Source: an uncultured Collinsella sp. (GTDB taxonomy: Bacteria; Actinomycetota; Coriobacteriia; Coriobacteriales; Coriobacteriaceae). Taken from it: a DNA stretch of 10,153 nucleotides. The stretch lies in contig URNM01000071.1 in NCBI GenBank assembly GCA_900549185.1, positions 1 through 10,153 of the forward strand, given 5' to 3'. Under the pieces are notes generated by a model, which was not told where the DNA came from, searched no databases, and saw nothing but the letters and a program-made list of their open reading frames with translations. This document shows positions 1 to 6,448 of the stretch, piece by piece. The translations under genes and the position numbers were made by a program. Numbering within the stretch: position 1 is the first letter of the stretch; each line of letters starts with the position of its first letter.

Positions 1-12
1 TATACGAGACAG
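1..12. other. Nextera transposon mosaic-end remnant (sequencing adapter)
   Basis: The first 12 bases match the inner end of the Tn5/Nextera mosaic end (TATAAGAGACAG) with one mismatch: C replaces A at position 5. The genuine argC reading frame continues directly after it. Read in the argC frame, this stretch gives I-R-D-R, the usual false peptide made by this adapter. The opposite contig end carries a full adapter, which supports the reading. The match is short and imperfect, so some doubt remains. Confidence 0.75.
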
Positions 13-211
13 GCCCAAGACGGCTTCGGTCGTCGGTACCAACGCTGCCCAGATTGGCCTTGCGCTCAACAAGCGTGCGGGCGTGCTGGTGGCGACGGGC
101 GCTATCGACAATTTGTGCAAGGGCGCTGCGGGCCAGGCGGTCCAGTGCGCCAACATCGTTTTTGGTTTTGACGAGCGACGAGGCTTGCCCACAGTGGCGT
201 GCCCGGTGTAG
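13..211 (+). CDS. argC: N-acetyl-gamma-glutamyl-phosphate reductase, C-terminal fragment
   Basis: This is the last 66 or so residues of ArgC, the NADPH-dependent reductase that turns N-acetylglutamyl-5-phosphate into the semialdehyde in ornithine/arginine synthesis. Visible landmarks are a GTN segment near the start (residues PKTASVVGTN), the stretch AIDNLCKGAAGQAVQ, which matches the conserved C-terminal ID-N-KG-(A/S)GQAVQ motif of the family, and a closing GFDERRGL segment before a TAG stop. The N-terminal NAD(P)-binding domain and the catalytic Cys lie outside the window. The gene is cut by the contig end, where adapter sequence is joined. It is the first visible gene of an argCJBD order, with 135 bp to argJ. 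The fragment is short, but motif and context agree. Confidence 0.92.
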
Positions 212-346
212 CACATTCGATTGTTAACGATTTGGTGGTCGGGTATCGAGTTGGGCGCCGCTTTCAAGCTGGTCTAGTAGTTGCGACCGGTATGGCGTGC
301 CAGCCGATGCCCGCTTTTTTGTCTGATATAAGGAGTCGTAGGGACG

Positions 347-1615
347 ATGAATACCGACCTGATTGATATCAAGATACGCGCCGTCGAGGGTGGCGTTACG
401 GCAGCGGCTGGCTTTAAGGCCGCAGGCATCCATGCAGGATTCCGGAAGAATCCCGAGCGCTTGGACTATGCGCTCGTCGTGCCCGATAAGCCCTGTCCAG
501 GCGCCGGCGTGTTTACGACCAACCGCTTTTGCGCGGCGCCCGTGCAGGTGAGCCGTGCCAACCTGGGCGGTGCGGACAAGGGCTATGGCATCATCGCCGG
601 CGTTTCAATCAACTCCGGCAACGCGAATGCCGCCACGGGCGAGACCGGCCTTGCCTGCGCGCGAGAGACATGCAATATCGCGTCGCAGGTCATCGGCTGT
701 GAACCCCAGCAGATCCTAGTTGCATCCACAGGTGTGATCGGACAGATTTTGCCGATCGACACGTTTGAGGCAGCCGTCCCGTCCGCCTACGAGGCGCTCT
801 CTGCCCATGGCGGTGCCGATGCGGCCCGTGCCATCATGACGACCGATACGCATTCCAAGGAGTATGCCGTTCGCTATCGCAGCGAGGCTGCGGGCCATGC
901 GGGCAACGCTTATACGGTGGGCGGCATGTGCAAGGGCTCGGGCATGATCATGCCCAATATGGCTACCATGATCGCGGTCATTACTACCGATGCCCCCGTC
1001 GAGCCGGAGGCGCTCCACACCCTACTGCTCTCGATCGCTAAGCAGACCTTTAATAAGGTGACGGTCGATTCCGATACCTCGACCAACGACACCTGCATCA
1101 TGCTTGCTTCTGGCGCTGCTGCCGCTGATACCGAGGCTATCGTCGAGGGCACTGATGCCTTTGACGAACTGTCCTTTGCCGTGCACGAGGTGTGCGAGAG
1201 CCTGGCGCGCAACATCGCGGCCGATGGCGAGGGCGCGTCAAAGCTCGTGACGGTTAACGTTACCGGCGCCGCCACCGACGAGGAAGCCGATATCGCCGCC
1301 CGTGCCGTCGCCAACTCGCCGCTCGTCAAGACCTGCATCGCCGGTCACGACTGCAACTGGGGCCGCGTCGCCATGGCGCTCGGCAAGTGCGGCGTGAAGT
1401 TTCATCAGGAAGACGTTTCCATCGACATGATGGGCATGCCGGTCTGCCGCGACGGTCTGACTGTTCCCTTTGACGAGGACGAGGCTCTGCGACGTTTTGA
1501 GGCGTCCGAGATCGTGATCTCGGCCGACCTGGGTGCAGGCGACGCGGCAACGACCGTGTGGACCTGCGACCTCACGCACGAGTACATCTCCATCAACGGT
1601 GACTACCGTTCCTAG
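347..1615 (+). CDS. argJ: Bifunctional ornithine acetyltransferase / N-acetylglutamate synthase ArgJ
   Basis: ArgJ transfers the acetyl group from N-acetylornithine to glutamate, releasing ornithine and regenerating N-acetylglutamate. Some family members also use acetyl-CoA. The protein is 422 residues, slightly longer than the usual 390-410. The self-cleavage site is in MCKGSGMIMPNMATM: cleavage is expected between Ala206 and Thr207, leaving Thr207 as the N-terminal nucleophile of the beta chain. Other landmarks are SGNANAATG (residues 90-98), the oxyanion-hole region STGVIG (127-132), DSDTSTNDT (241-249), HDCNWGRV (334-341) and a C-terminus ending INGDYRS. The ATG at 347 follows an AAGGAG at 330-335. 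It lies between argC and argB. No argA-type synthase is visible, which fits the cyclic acetyl-recycling route. Whether the enzyme is truly bifunctional cannot be told from sequence alone. Confidence 0.96.
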   Translation: MNTDLIDIKIRAVEGGVTAAAGFKAAGIHAGFRKNPERLDYALVVPDKPCPGAGVFTTNRFCAAPVQVSRANLGGADKGYGIIAGVSINSGNANAATGETGLACARETCNIASQVIGCEPQQILVASTGVIGQILPIDTFEAAVPSAYEALSAHGGADAARAIMTTDTHSKEYAVRYRSEAAGHAGNAYTVGGMCKGSGMIMPNMATMIAVITTDAPVEPEALHTLLLSIAKQTFNKVTVDSDTSTNDTCIMLASGAAAADTEAIVEGTDAFDELSFAVHEVCESLARNIAADGEGASKLVTVNVTGAATDEEADIAARAVANSPLVKTCIAGHDCNWGRVAMALGKCGVKFHQEDVSIDMMGMPVCRDGLTVPFDEDEALRRFEASEIVISADLGAGDAATTVWTCDLTHEYISINGDYRS

Positions 1616-1695
1616 ATTCCAGGCACGCTGCGCATCTTGCCGCATTGCGGACAGCGAAGCACGGCGTGATAACGATACGAAAGATGAGGCAGATT

Positions 1696-2676
1696 ATGAA
1701 ATTCGCACGCGACTGTCGTTCGAGCGAATCCAACGAAGCAACCGCGCAGCTGCTGTTCGAAGCGCTGCCGTGGATTAAAAACCTGACCGGCAAGACGGTC
1801 GTTATCAAATATGGCGGAGCCGCCATGGTCGATGAGCAACTGCGCCGCGACGTGATGAGCGACATCGTTTTGCTCAAGATTATCGGCATGCGCCCCGTCA
1901 TCGTACATGGCGGCGGCAAGGCCATCAACGAGGCGTTGAGCCATTACGATATTCCCGTCGAGTTTAAGAACGGCCAGCGCGTGACTACGCCGGCGACCAT
2001 GGATATCGTGCGCGAGGTGCTGGGCGGCAAGGTTAACCAGGAGCTGGTCGCTGCCATCAACCACCACGGCAATTTGGCCGTAGGCGTGTCGGGTAGCGAT
2101 GCTGGCACGCTCATCGCCGAGCCGCTCGACCCCGAGCTCGGTCGCGTGGGCAAAGTGACGCACGTCAACACCGACTATATCGAGCGCTTGCTCGATAGCG
2201 AGTACATCCCCGTCATCGCTACCGTCGCGGCAGGGGAGGACGGCGGCTTCTTCAACATCAACGCCGACACCGCCGCCGGTGCCGTTGCCGCGGCGCTCCA
2301 CGCGCATAAGGCGATCTTTTTGACTGACGTCGACGGTCTGTACAAGGACTTTAGCGACAAGGACTCGCTTATCTCCAACCTAACGCTCGACGAGGTTAAC
2401 GAGATGCTCTACGGTGGCGAGGTCGATAAGGGCATGATTCCCAAGCTGCGCGCGGCCGTCGATGCGCTTGCCGGTGGCGTATTCCGCGCCCACATCATTA
2501 ACGGTACCACGCCGCATTCGCTGCTCCTGGAGCTGCTGACCGACGCCGGCGTCGGCACCGTGATCCATTCCACCGAGACGGCCTACGAGTTCGATACGCA
2601 CCCGCACCCGCTTTCGACCTTTGCGGCGCGCCTGACCGAGAACCTCGACGAGGTCGAGAAGCTCCAGACGGTCTAG
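1696..2676 (+). CDS. argB: Acetylglutamate kinase ArgB
   Basis: ArgB phosphorylates N-acetylglutamate with ATP, usually the controlled step of the cyclic pathway. I chose the ATG at 1696 (326 residues) because a GAGG lies 6 bases upstream. An in-frame ATG at 1684 and a TTG at 1645 are possible but have poorer ribosome sites. Amino-acid-kinase landmarks are KYGG (38-41), HGGGK (71-74), GVSGSDAGT (130-138), NINAD (187-191), TDVDGLYKD (210-218) and KGMIPK (245-250). The N-terminal helix region (ALPWIKNLTGKTVVIKYGG) and the segment HSLLLELLTDAGVGTV (274-289) resemble those of arginine-inhibited NAG kinases, so feedback inhibition by arginine is likely (inference). About 36 residues (291-326) follow the usual family end; I do not recognise a domain there. 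The gap to argJ is 80 bp and to argD 69 bp. Confidence 0.95.
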   Translation: MKFARDCRSSESNEATAQLLFEALPWIKNLTGKTVVIKYGGAAMVDEQLRRDVMSDIVLLKIIGMRPVIVHGGGKAINEALSHYDIPVEFKNGQRVTTPATMDIVREVLGGKVNQELVAAINHHGNLAVGVSGSDAGTLIAEPLDPELGRVGKVTHVNTDYIERLLDSEYIPVIATVAAGEDGGFFNINADTAAGAVAAALHAHKAIFLTDVDGLYKDFSDKDSLISNLTLDEVNEMLYGGEVDKGMIPKLRAAVDALAGGVFRAHIINGTTPHSLLLELLTDAGVGTVIHSTETAYEFDTHPHPLSTFAARLTENLDEVEKLQTV

Positions 2677-2677
2677 C

Positions 2678-2728
2678 CGACCCGCGGTCGTCGCGTCCCT
2701 GCACCCATAGCCCTGCGCCGTACGGCGC
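2678..2728 (+). repeat. Two short inverted repeats between argB and argD
   Basis: The 69-bp gap between argB and argD holds two self-complementary stretches. CGACC-CGC-GGTCG lies at 2678-2690, and a perfect 14-bp palindrome, GCGCCGTACGGCGC, at 2715-2728. The latter ends 6 bases before the AAAGG ribosome site of argD. Neither is followed by a T run, so they are not intrinsic terminators. They could be mRNA hairpins that tune stability or argD translation; that role is inference. Confidence 0.4.
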
Positions 2729-2745
2729 CCAACGAAAGGCATCTC

Positions 2746-4029
2746 ATGTCACTTGCAACTCAGCAATCGCTCGAATCCCATTACGTTATGCATACCTTTG
2801 GTCGCTCGCCGGTAGAGTTTGTCGAAGGTCACGGTATGAAGCTCATCGGTGACGATGGTCGTGAGTATCTCGACTTTCTCGCTGGTATCGGTGTGTGCAG
2901 CCTTGGCCACGGCAACCCTGCAGTGCTCTCGGCGCTCGAGGCTCAGACCAAAAAGCTTCTGCATGTCTCCAACTATTTCTACATCGAGCAGCGTGGACAG
3001 GTCGCGGCGCTGCTGTCCAAGCTTGCCAACGACGACGTAGATGGTGCGTGCGTGCTGGCCGATGCCATTGCCGCCGGCGATGAGACCACGGCCGCTGCGC
3101 TCGATGCCCCGGCTGCGGACGAGCAGGTGTGGGAGACGTTCTTTGCCAATTCTGGTGCCGAAGCCAACGAGGGCTCGATGAAGCTTGCGCGTCTGTACGC
3201 CAAGCGTGCTGGCAACGGTGGCAACACCATCGTGTGCATGCGCGGCGGCTTTCACGGTCGTACGCTCGAGACTATTGCGGCCACCATGCAGGATTGGCTA
3301 CAGGACAGCTTCCGCCCGCTGCCGGGTGGCTTTGTGGCCTGCACGCCCAACGATGTAGATGAACTGCGCGCAATCTTTAAGCAGTTGGGCAGTGAAATCT
3401 GTGCCGTGATGCTCGAGCCGATCCAAGGCGAGAGCGGTGTGCATCCCATGACCGAGGAGTTTATGGCTACGGCGCGCGACTTGGCACATGAGGTGGATGC
3501 CGTGCTTATCGCCGACGAGGTCCAGTGCGGAATCTTTCGCACGGGCAAGCCGTTTGCGTTCCAGACCTATGGCGTGGAGCCCGACATTATGAGCCTTGCC
3601 AAGGGCATCGCCGACGGCGTTCCCATGGGCGCCGTGGTGGCAAAGAAGGAGATCGCCGACGTGTTTAAGCCCGGCGATCACGGTTCGACCTTCGGTGGTA
3701 GCTGCTTGGCCATCGCGGCGTGTGCCGCGACGCTCTCCGTGCTTGTGCGCGGCGATTATGCCGAGCATGCTGCCAAGGTTGGCGCCTATATGGAGCAGGC
3801 GCTGGCTAAGCTTCCGCATGTGGTAGAGGTGCGTGGTCGCGGCCTGATGCTCGGCTGCGATCTTGACGATGCCGCGGGTGATGCACACGACGTTGTAGCC
3901 CGTGCATTGGGGGCTGGTGCAGTGATCAACGCTACAGGCGCACATACGCTGCGCTTCCTTCCGCCGCTCGTGTGCGAAGAGGCCGACGTGGACAGCCTAA
4001 TCGAGATCCTGTCGGACGTTTTGGCCTAG
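2746..4029 (+). CDS. argD: Acetylornithine aminotransferase ArgD
   Basis: This is a class-III PLP-dependent aminotransferase that makes N-acetylornithine from N-acetylglutamate semialdehyde with glutamate as amino donor. Some ArgD enzymes also act on succinyldiaminopimelate. The protein is 427 residues. Landmarks are FFANSGAEANE (132-142), FHGRT (169-173), EPIQGE (224-229), DEVQCGIFRTG (257-267) with the PLP-ring Asp257, SLAKGIADGVPMG with PLP lysine Lys286, and HGSTFGGS (312-319). The ATG follows AAAGG at 2735-2739. Roughly residues 96-127 form an acidic, alanine-rich insertion just before the NSGAEANE motif. Typical ArgD proteins (about 390-400 residues) lack it, which explains the extra length. 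It is the last gene of the arg operon here, followed 27 bp later by a strong terminator. An ornithine or GABA aminotransferase is the main alternative, but the position after argCJB makes ArgD far more likely. Confidence 0.94.
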   Translation: MSLATQQSLESHYVMHTFGRSPVEFVEGHGMKLIGDDGREYLDFLAGIGVCSLGHGNPAVLSALEAQTKKLLHVSNYFYIEQRGQVAALLSKLANDDVDGACVLADAIAAGDETTAAALDAPAADEQVWETFFANSGAEANEGSMKLARLYAKRAGNGGNTIVCMRGGFHGRTLETIAATMQDWLQDSFRPLPGGFVACTPNDVDELRAIFKQLGSEICAVMLEPIQGESGVHPMTEEFMATARDLAHEVDAVLIADEVQCGIFRTGKPFAFQTYGVEPDIMSLAKGIADGVPMGAVVAKKEIADVFKPGDHGSTFGGSCLAIAACAATLSVLVRGDYAEHAAKVGAYMEQALAKLPHVVEVRGRGLMLGCDLDDAAGDAHDVVARALGAGAVINATGAHTLRFLPPLVCEEADVDSLIEILSDVLA

Positions 4030-4056
4030 CGAGAGTAAAACATAGCCAGTTTGAAC

Positions 4057-4115
4057 GGGTTCCAGATTGTCGGTGCGTCATTTGATGCATCTTTGGACGG
4101 TCTGGAACCCTTTTT
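4057..4115 (+). terminator. Intrinsic terminator of the argCJBD operon
   Basis: A perfect 10-bp stem, GGGTTCCAGA (4057-4066) with TCTGGAACCC (4101-4110), is followed directly by TTTTT and G. The 34-base loop contains an inner hairpin, TGCGTCA-TT-TGATGCA (4074-4089, one G-T pair). The outer stem plus T run is a classic plus-strand rho-independent terminator 27 bp after argD. Confidence 0.9.
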
Positions 4116-4126
4116 GTCATCAATCT

Positions 4127-4189
4127 GCAAAGGCCACGGCCTTTGCGACAGACGTGCTGTCGGGTTCGAATCCCTCTGCGATGGACCCA
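4127..4189 (+). other. tRNA-like hairpin string with T-arm motif (degenerate tRNA remnant)
   Basis: Three elements follow one another on the plus strand. First is a perfect 9-bp stem, GCAAAGGCC-AC-GGCCTTTGC (4127-4146). Second is a 5-bp hairpin, GACAG-ACGTG-CTGTC (4147-4161). Third is GGGTTCGAATCCC (4162-4174), the TψC-arm consensus, followed by TCTGCGATGGACCCA, which looks like an acceptor 3' strand. The 15 bases from 4162 are identical to the T-arm of the tRNA-Val nearby. No partner for the acceptor strand is found upstream, and the two outer T-stem pairs fail, so this is not a working tRNA. It may be a decayed tRNA or a tRNA-derived repeat. Confidence 0.5.
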
Positions 4190-4220
4190 AACAAAAACGG
4201 TCCCCTTTCGAGGACCGTTT
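4186..4220 (-). terminator. Minus-strand intrinsic terminator (inner copy)
   Basis: Read on the minus strand, AAACGGTCC (4220-4212) pairs with GGACCGTTT (4203-4195) around an 8-base loop. The T run TTTTTGTTT, partly in the stem, follows. It lies just downstream of the truncated tRNA-Val 3'-end copy, as the outer terminator lies downstream of the intact tRNA. It can end any transcript reading past the first terminator, or be a relic of a duplicated tRNA unit. Confidence 0.8.
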
Positions 4221-4221
4221 C

Positions 4222-4247
4222 CAATTCAATGGTGGGCGATGAGGGAT
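4222..4247 (-). pseudogene. Truncated second copy of the tRNA-Val 3' end (26-bp direct repeat, att-like)
   Basis: These 26 bases are identical to 4407-4432, which is the 3' end of the intact tRNA-Val plus 8 bases of its downstream flank. The copy keeps the last T-stem bases, the complete 3' acceptor strand and CCA, then breaks off into unrelated GC-rich sequence. A repeated tRNA 3' end in direct orientation is what integration at a tRNA gene leaves behind (attL/attR). Tandem duplication followed by decay would look similar. No integrase is present in the 159 bp between the copies. Confidence 0.75.
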
Positions 4248-4341
4248 GTCCGCGTGCGGCTTCGCCGCCCGCGCCCCGCTTCGGGCCTGCGGCCCTCGCG
4301 TGCTGCGCTGGAAAACGCTTCGCGTTTCCTCAGCTCCGCAC
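4248..4341. repeat. GC-rich block of back-to-back small hairpins
   Basis: Several compact hairpins follow each other. They include GCGGC-TTC-GCCGC, CCCG-CTT-CGGG, GGGCC-TGC-GGCCC and AACGC-TTC-GCGTT; the last sits within a larger GGAAA...TTTCC stem. Three of the four loops contain CTTCG-type sequence. There is no plausible coding frame. It resembles REP/BIME-like intergenic repeats or a folded RNA scaffold. It lies between the truncated tRNA-Val end and the second T-arm motif. Confidence 0.55.
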
Positions 4342-4344
4342 CCT

Positions 4345-4373
4345 TGCGGGTTCGAATCCCATGCACCGGGCAC
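4345..4373 (+). other. Second T-arm-like motif (degenerate tRNA remnant)
   Basis: GGGTTCGAATCCC (4348-4360) repeats the T-arm core seen at 4162-4174, exactly 186 bp further on. It is followed by ATGCACCGGGCAC, in the place of an acceptor 3' strand, and then an A run. Only the three inner T-stem pairs form cleanly. TGC before and GCA after could pair with a two-base bulge. No 5' acceptor strand is found, so it is not called as a tRNA. Confidence 0.45.
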
Positions 4374-4404
4374 AAAAAAGAAAGGCCTCCATCACTGGAG
4401 GCCT
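4374..4404 (-). terminator. Intrinsic terminator of tRNA-Val
   Basis: On the minus strand, a perfect 8-bp stem, AGGCCTCC (4404-4397) with GGAGGCCT (4390-4383), closes a 6-base loop. It is followed by TTCTTTTTT. It starts 10 bases after the CCA end of tRNA-Val and is correctly oriented to end that transcript. Confidence 0.9.
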
Positions 4405-4414
4405 AACAATTCAA

Positions 4415-4490
4415 TGGTGGGCGATGAGGGATTCGAACCCCCAGCCTTGTGCGTGTAAAGCACCTGCGCTAACCGTTGCGCCAATCGCCC
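4415..4490 (-). tRNA. tRNA-Val (anticodon TAC)
   Basis: The minus strand folds into a full cloverleaf of 76 bases with CCA encoded. The acceptor is GGGCGAT / ATCGCCC (7 perfect pairs). The D-stem is GCGC/GCGC with loop AACGGTTA. The anticodon stem is GGTGC/GCACA with loop TTTACAC, the variable loop is AGGCT, and the T-arm is GGGGG-TTCGAAT-CCCTC. Anticodon TAC at positions 34-36 reads valine GTA codons and, by wobble, probably GTG. One oddity is a G-A mismatch at the outermost anticodon-stem pair (27-43). It lies 57 bp after asnB on the same strand and has its own -10 element and terminator. Confidence 0.96.
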
Positions 4491-4500
4491 GCAGGGATTG

Positions 4501-4528
4501 AGTATAGCGGAAACCCTGCGCTGTTCAC
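4501..4528 (-). promoter_or_regulatory. Probable promoter of tRNA-Val
   Basis: On the minus strand a good -10 hexamer, TATACT (4506-4501), lies 10 bases before the first tRNA base, which suggests a short 5' leader. The -35 is weak: GTGAAC or GGTGAA at 16-17 bp spacing (about 4523-4529). The same stretch can fold with GCAGGG (4491-4496) against CCCTGC (4514-4519). It sits between the asnB stop and the tRNA, so the tRNA need not depend on asnB transcription. Confidence 0.5.
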
Positions 4529-4547
4529 CGCTAATTCATAACGAAAT

Positions 4548-6416
4548 CTAAGCGGCGACTTCGGCGCCCTTGCCCTCGTCGATAAAGAAGCGTTTGTACC
4601 AGATGAGGAAGGTCAGCGTGGTATAGATCTTGCGCTGGTTGAGCGCACGGCCCTCAAAGTGATCGTCGAGCAGTTTCATGAGCGCATCGGTGTCAAAGAA
4701 ATCAGCAGCCCACGGCGCGGTGAAGTATTCCTTTACGTAGTCGTAGTACTTTTGCTGGCGCAGCCAGAACTTGACCGGTACGGGGAAGCCCACCTTCTTG
4801 CGCGTTGCCCACTCGTCGGGCAGCGTGCGGTTGGCGGCGTGACGCAGGACGAGCTTGCAACCTTCTTCGTTAACACGGTAGTTGGCGGGAATGTGCTCGG
4901 CAAACTCCATGACCTTCTTGTCCAGGAACGGGACGCGAAGCTCCAGAGAATGCGCCATGCACATTTTGTCGGCCTTGAGCAGAATGTCGCCCGGCAGCCA
5001 CATGTTCATATCCAGATACTGTTTCTTGGAAAGCTCGCAGCAGTTGGGAACCTGCTTGTAGTACTCGGCGCACATCTCGGCGGCGTTCTTGCCGGTGTCA
5101 TAAGCGGGCTTGAGCACCTCGTCGACCTCGGAGGGATCGAACACCTTTGCCTGACCCACATACCAGCGCTCGGGAACCTCGGCGCATTTCGTCAGGAAGT
5201 TGTGGCCCTTAAAGTAGGGGAGATGCTGAACGAGTGAGCCCAGGGCGCGACGTACGCCGAGCGGCACGCGCTTCTTAAAGGTGCGCATCTCGGGGGTGTC
5301 CTCGTACCACTCATAGCCGGCAAACAGTTCGTCGGCACCCTCGCCCGAAAGGACGACGGTGACCTCCTTGGAAGCCATCTGCGCCAGATAGTACAGCGGC
5401 ACGCTGGACAGGTTCGATTGCGGCTCGTCCATGTGGTACTGGATATCGGGCAGTGCATCAAAGAACTCGTCGGCGGTAATCATCTTGCGCACGTTCTTGA
5501 TGCCCAGCTTGTCGGAAAGCTCGGCGGCGTAGTTGGTCTCGTTGAAGTTCTTGTAATCGAAGCCGACAGAATACGTGGTGTCGGGCATGAGACAGGCAGC
5601 GATGTAGCTGGAATCGACACCGCCGGAGAGGAACGAACCAACCTTAACATCGGCGATTCGGTGCGCAGCGACGCTTTCGTGCACGACCTTGTCGCACTCG
5701 TCCACGTACTCCTCGAAGGTCTTGGAGTTGTCGTCGGTGAAGTCACAGCTCCAGTAACGCTTGATGTCCATGGTGTTGGTCGTCAGGTCATACGTAAAGC
5801 AATGCGCTGGGGCAAGCTTGAACACGCCCTTAAAGAAGGTCTCCTCCGTGGCGGGGAATTGCAGCGTCAGGTAGGGGCGCAGCGCGTCGTGGTTGACAGC
5901 CTTCTCAAACTTGGGATGGTCCAGGAAGCTCTTGATCTCGGAGCCAAACAGCAGCGAGCCATCGGATGCCTGGTAGTAATAGAACGGCTTGATACCAAAG
6001 ATGTCGCGAGCGCCAAAGAGTTTGTTCTTGTTCTGGTCGTGAATCACGAACGCGTACATGCCGCGCAGACGGTTGACCAGGTCCTCGCCCCACTCCTCGT
6101 AACCGTGTACCAGGACTTCGGTATCAGCGTTGCAGTGGAAGGCGTAGCCGGCCGCCTCCAGCTCGGCGCGAAGCTCCTGGAAGTTGTAGATCTCTCCGTT
6201 GAAGACAATCGTGACCTTGCCGTCGTCGCTCGACATGGGCTGGGCTCCAGCTTCGGAAAGATCGAGAATCGAAAGACGACGGAAGCCAAGGGCAACGTTG
6301 TCGACGATATGCTGGCCGCCCATATCGGGACCACGGTGGATGATGCGATTCATCATGGCCGTGAGAACCAGCTCACTCTGTTCATCTGTACCGGTAAAAC
6401 CGACAAAACCGCACAT
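4548..6416 (-). CDS. asnB: Glutamine-hydrolysing asparagine synthetase AsnB
   Basis: AsnB makes asparagine from aspartate, ATP and glutamine. An upstream in-frame start exists at 6551, but I chose the ATG at 6416 because it gives Met-Cys-Gly-Phe, where Cys2 is the required N-terminal nucleophile of the class-II glutaminase. AAAGGA lies 6 bases before it. The protein is 622 residues. Glutaminase domain landmarks are HRGPD (27-31), FNGEIYNF (72-79), ADTEVLVHGYEEWG (97-110) and ARDIFGIKPFYY (136-147). Synthetase domain landmarks are the PP-loop SGGVDSS (264-270), MDEPQSN (329-335), SGEGADELFAGYEW (357-370) and LRVPFLD (493-499). It is transcribed divergently from murE and toward tRNA-Val. Some AsnB/LtsA-like enzymes amidate peptidoglycan precursors instead of free aspartate, and the murE neighbour makes that worth considering. 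Asparagine synthetase is the default call. Confidence 0.95.
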   Translation of the reverse strand: MCGFVGFTGTDEQSELVLTAMMNRIIHRGPDMGGQHIVDNVALGFRRLSILDLSEAGAQPMSSDDGKVTIVFNGEIYNFQELRAELEAAGYAFHCNADTEVLVHGYEEWGEDLVNRLRGMYAFVIHDQNKNKLFGARDIFGIKPFYYYQASDGSLLFGSEIKSFLDHPKFEKAVNHDALRPYLTLQFPATEETFFKGVFKLAPAHCFTYDLTTNTMDIKRYWSCDFTDDNSKTFEEYVDECDKVVHESVAAHRIADVKVGSFLSGGVDSSYIAACLMPDTTYSVGFDYKNFNETNYAAELSDKLGIKNVRKMITADEFFDALPDIQYHMDEPQSNLSSVPLYYLAQMASKEVTVVLSGEGADELFAGYEWYEDTPEMRTFKKRVPLGVRRALGSLVQHLPYFKGHNFLTKCAEVPERWYVGQAKVFDPSEVDEVLKPAYDTGKNAAEMCAEYYKQVPNCCELSKKQYLDMNMWLPGDILLKADKMCMAHSLELRVPFLDKKVMEFAEHIPANYRVNEEGCKLVLRHAANRTLPDEWATRKKVGFPVPVKFWLRQQKYYDYVKEYFTAPWAADFFDTDALMKLLDDHFEGRALNQRKIYTTLTFLIWYKRFFIDEGKGAEVAA

Positions 6417-6448
6417 GCAAGATCCTTTCTGCTGACGGCTCAGGTGTA

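Noticed and set aside
294..320. A possible terminator between argC and argJ (GGCGT/ATGCC stem, then CGC and six T).
   Set aside because: The stem has only 5 pairs including one G-T, and is separated from the T run by three bases. It lies inside an operon. Partial attenuation is not excluded but not supported.
1616..1695. A minus-strand zinc-ribbon-like peptide (CPQCGKMR) opposite the argJ-argB gap.
   Set aside because: It has a single CPxCG pair only, in a long antisense frame across argB, with no further domain.
4127..4189. A functional plus-strand tRNA ending at the ACCCA near 4189.
   Set aside because: Only the T-arm core fits. There is no 5' acceptor strand, no D-arm, and the outer T-stem pairs are mismatched.
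4067..4501. Plus-strand open frames across the tRNA region, giving peptides such as RDSNPQPCACKAPALT.
   Set aside because: This peptide is the well-known false translation of the reverse strand of a tRNA gene. The region is explained by tRNA-Val, terminators and repeats.
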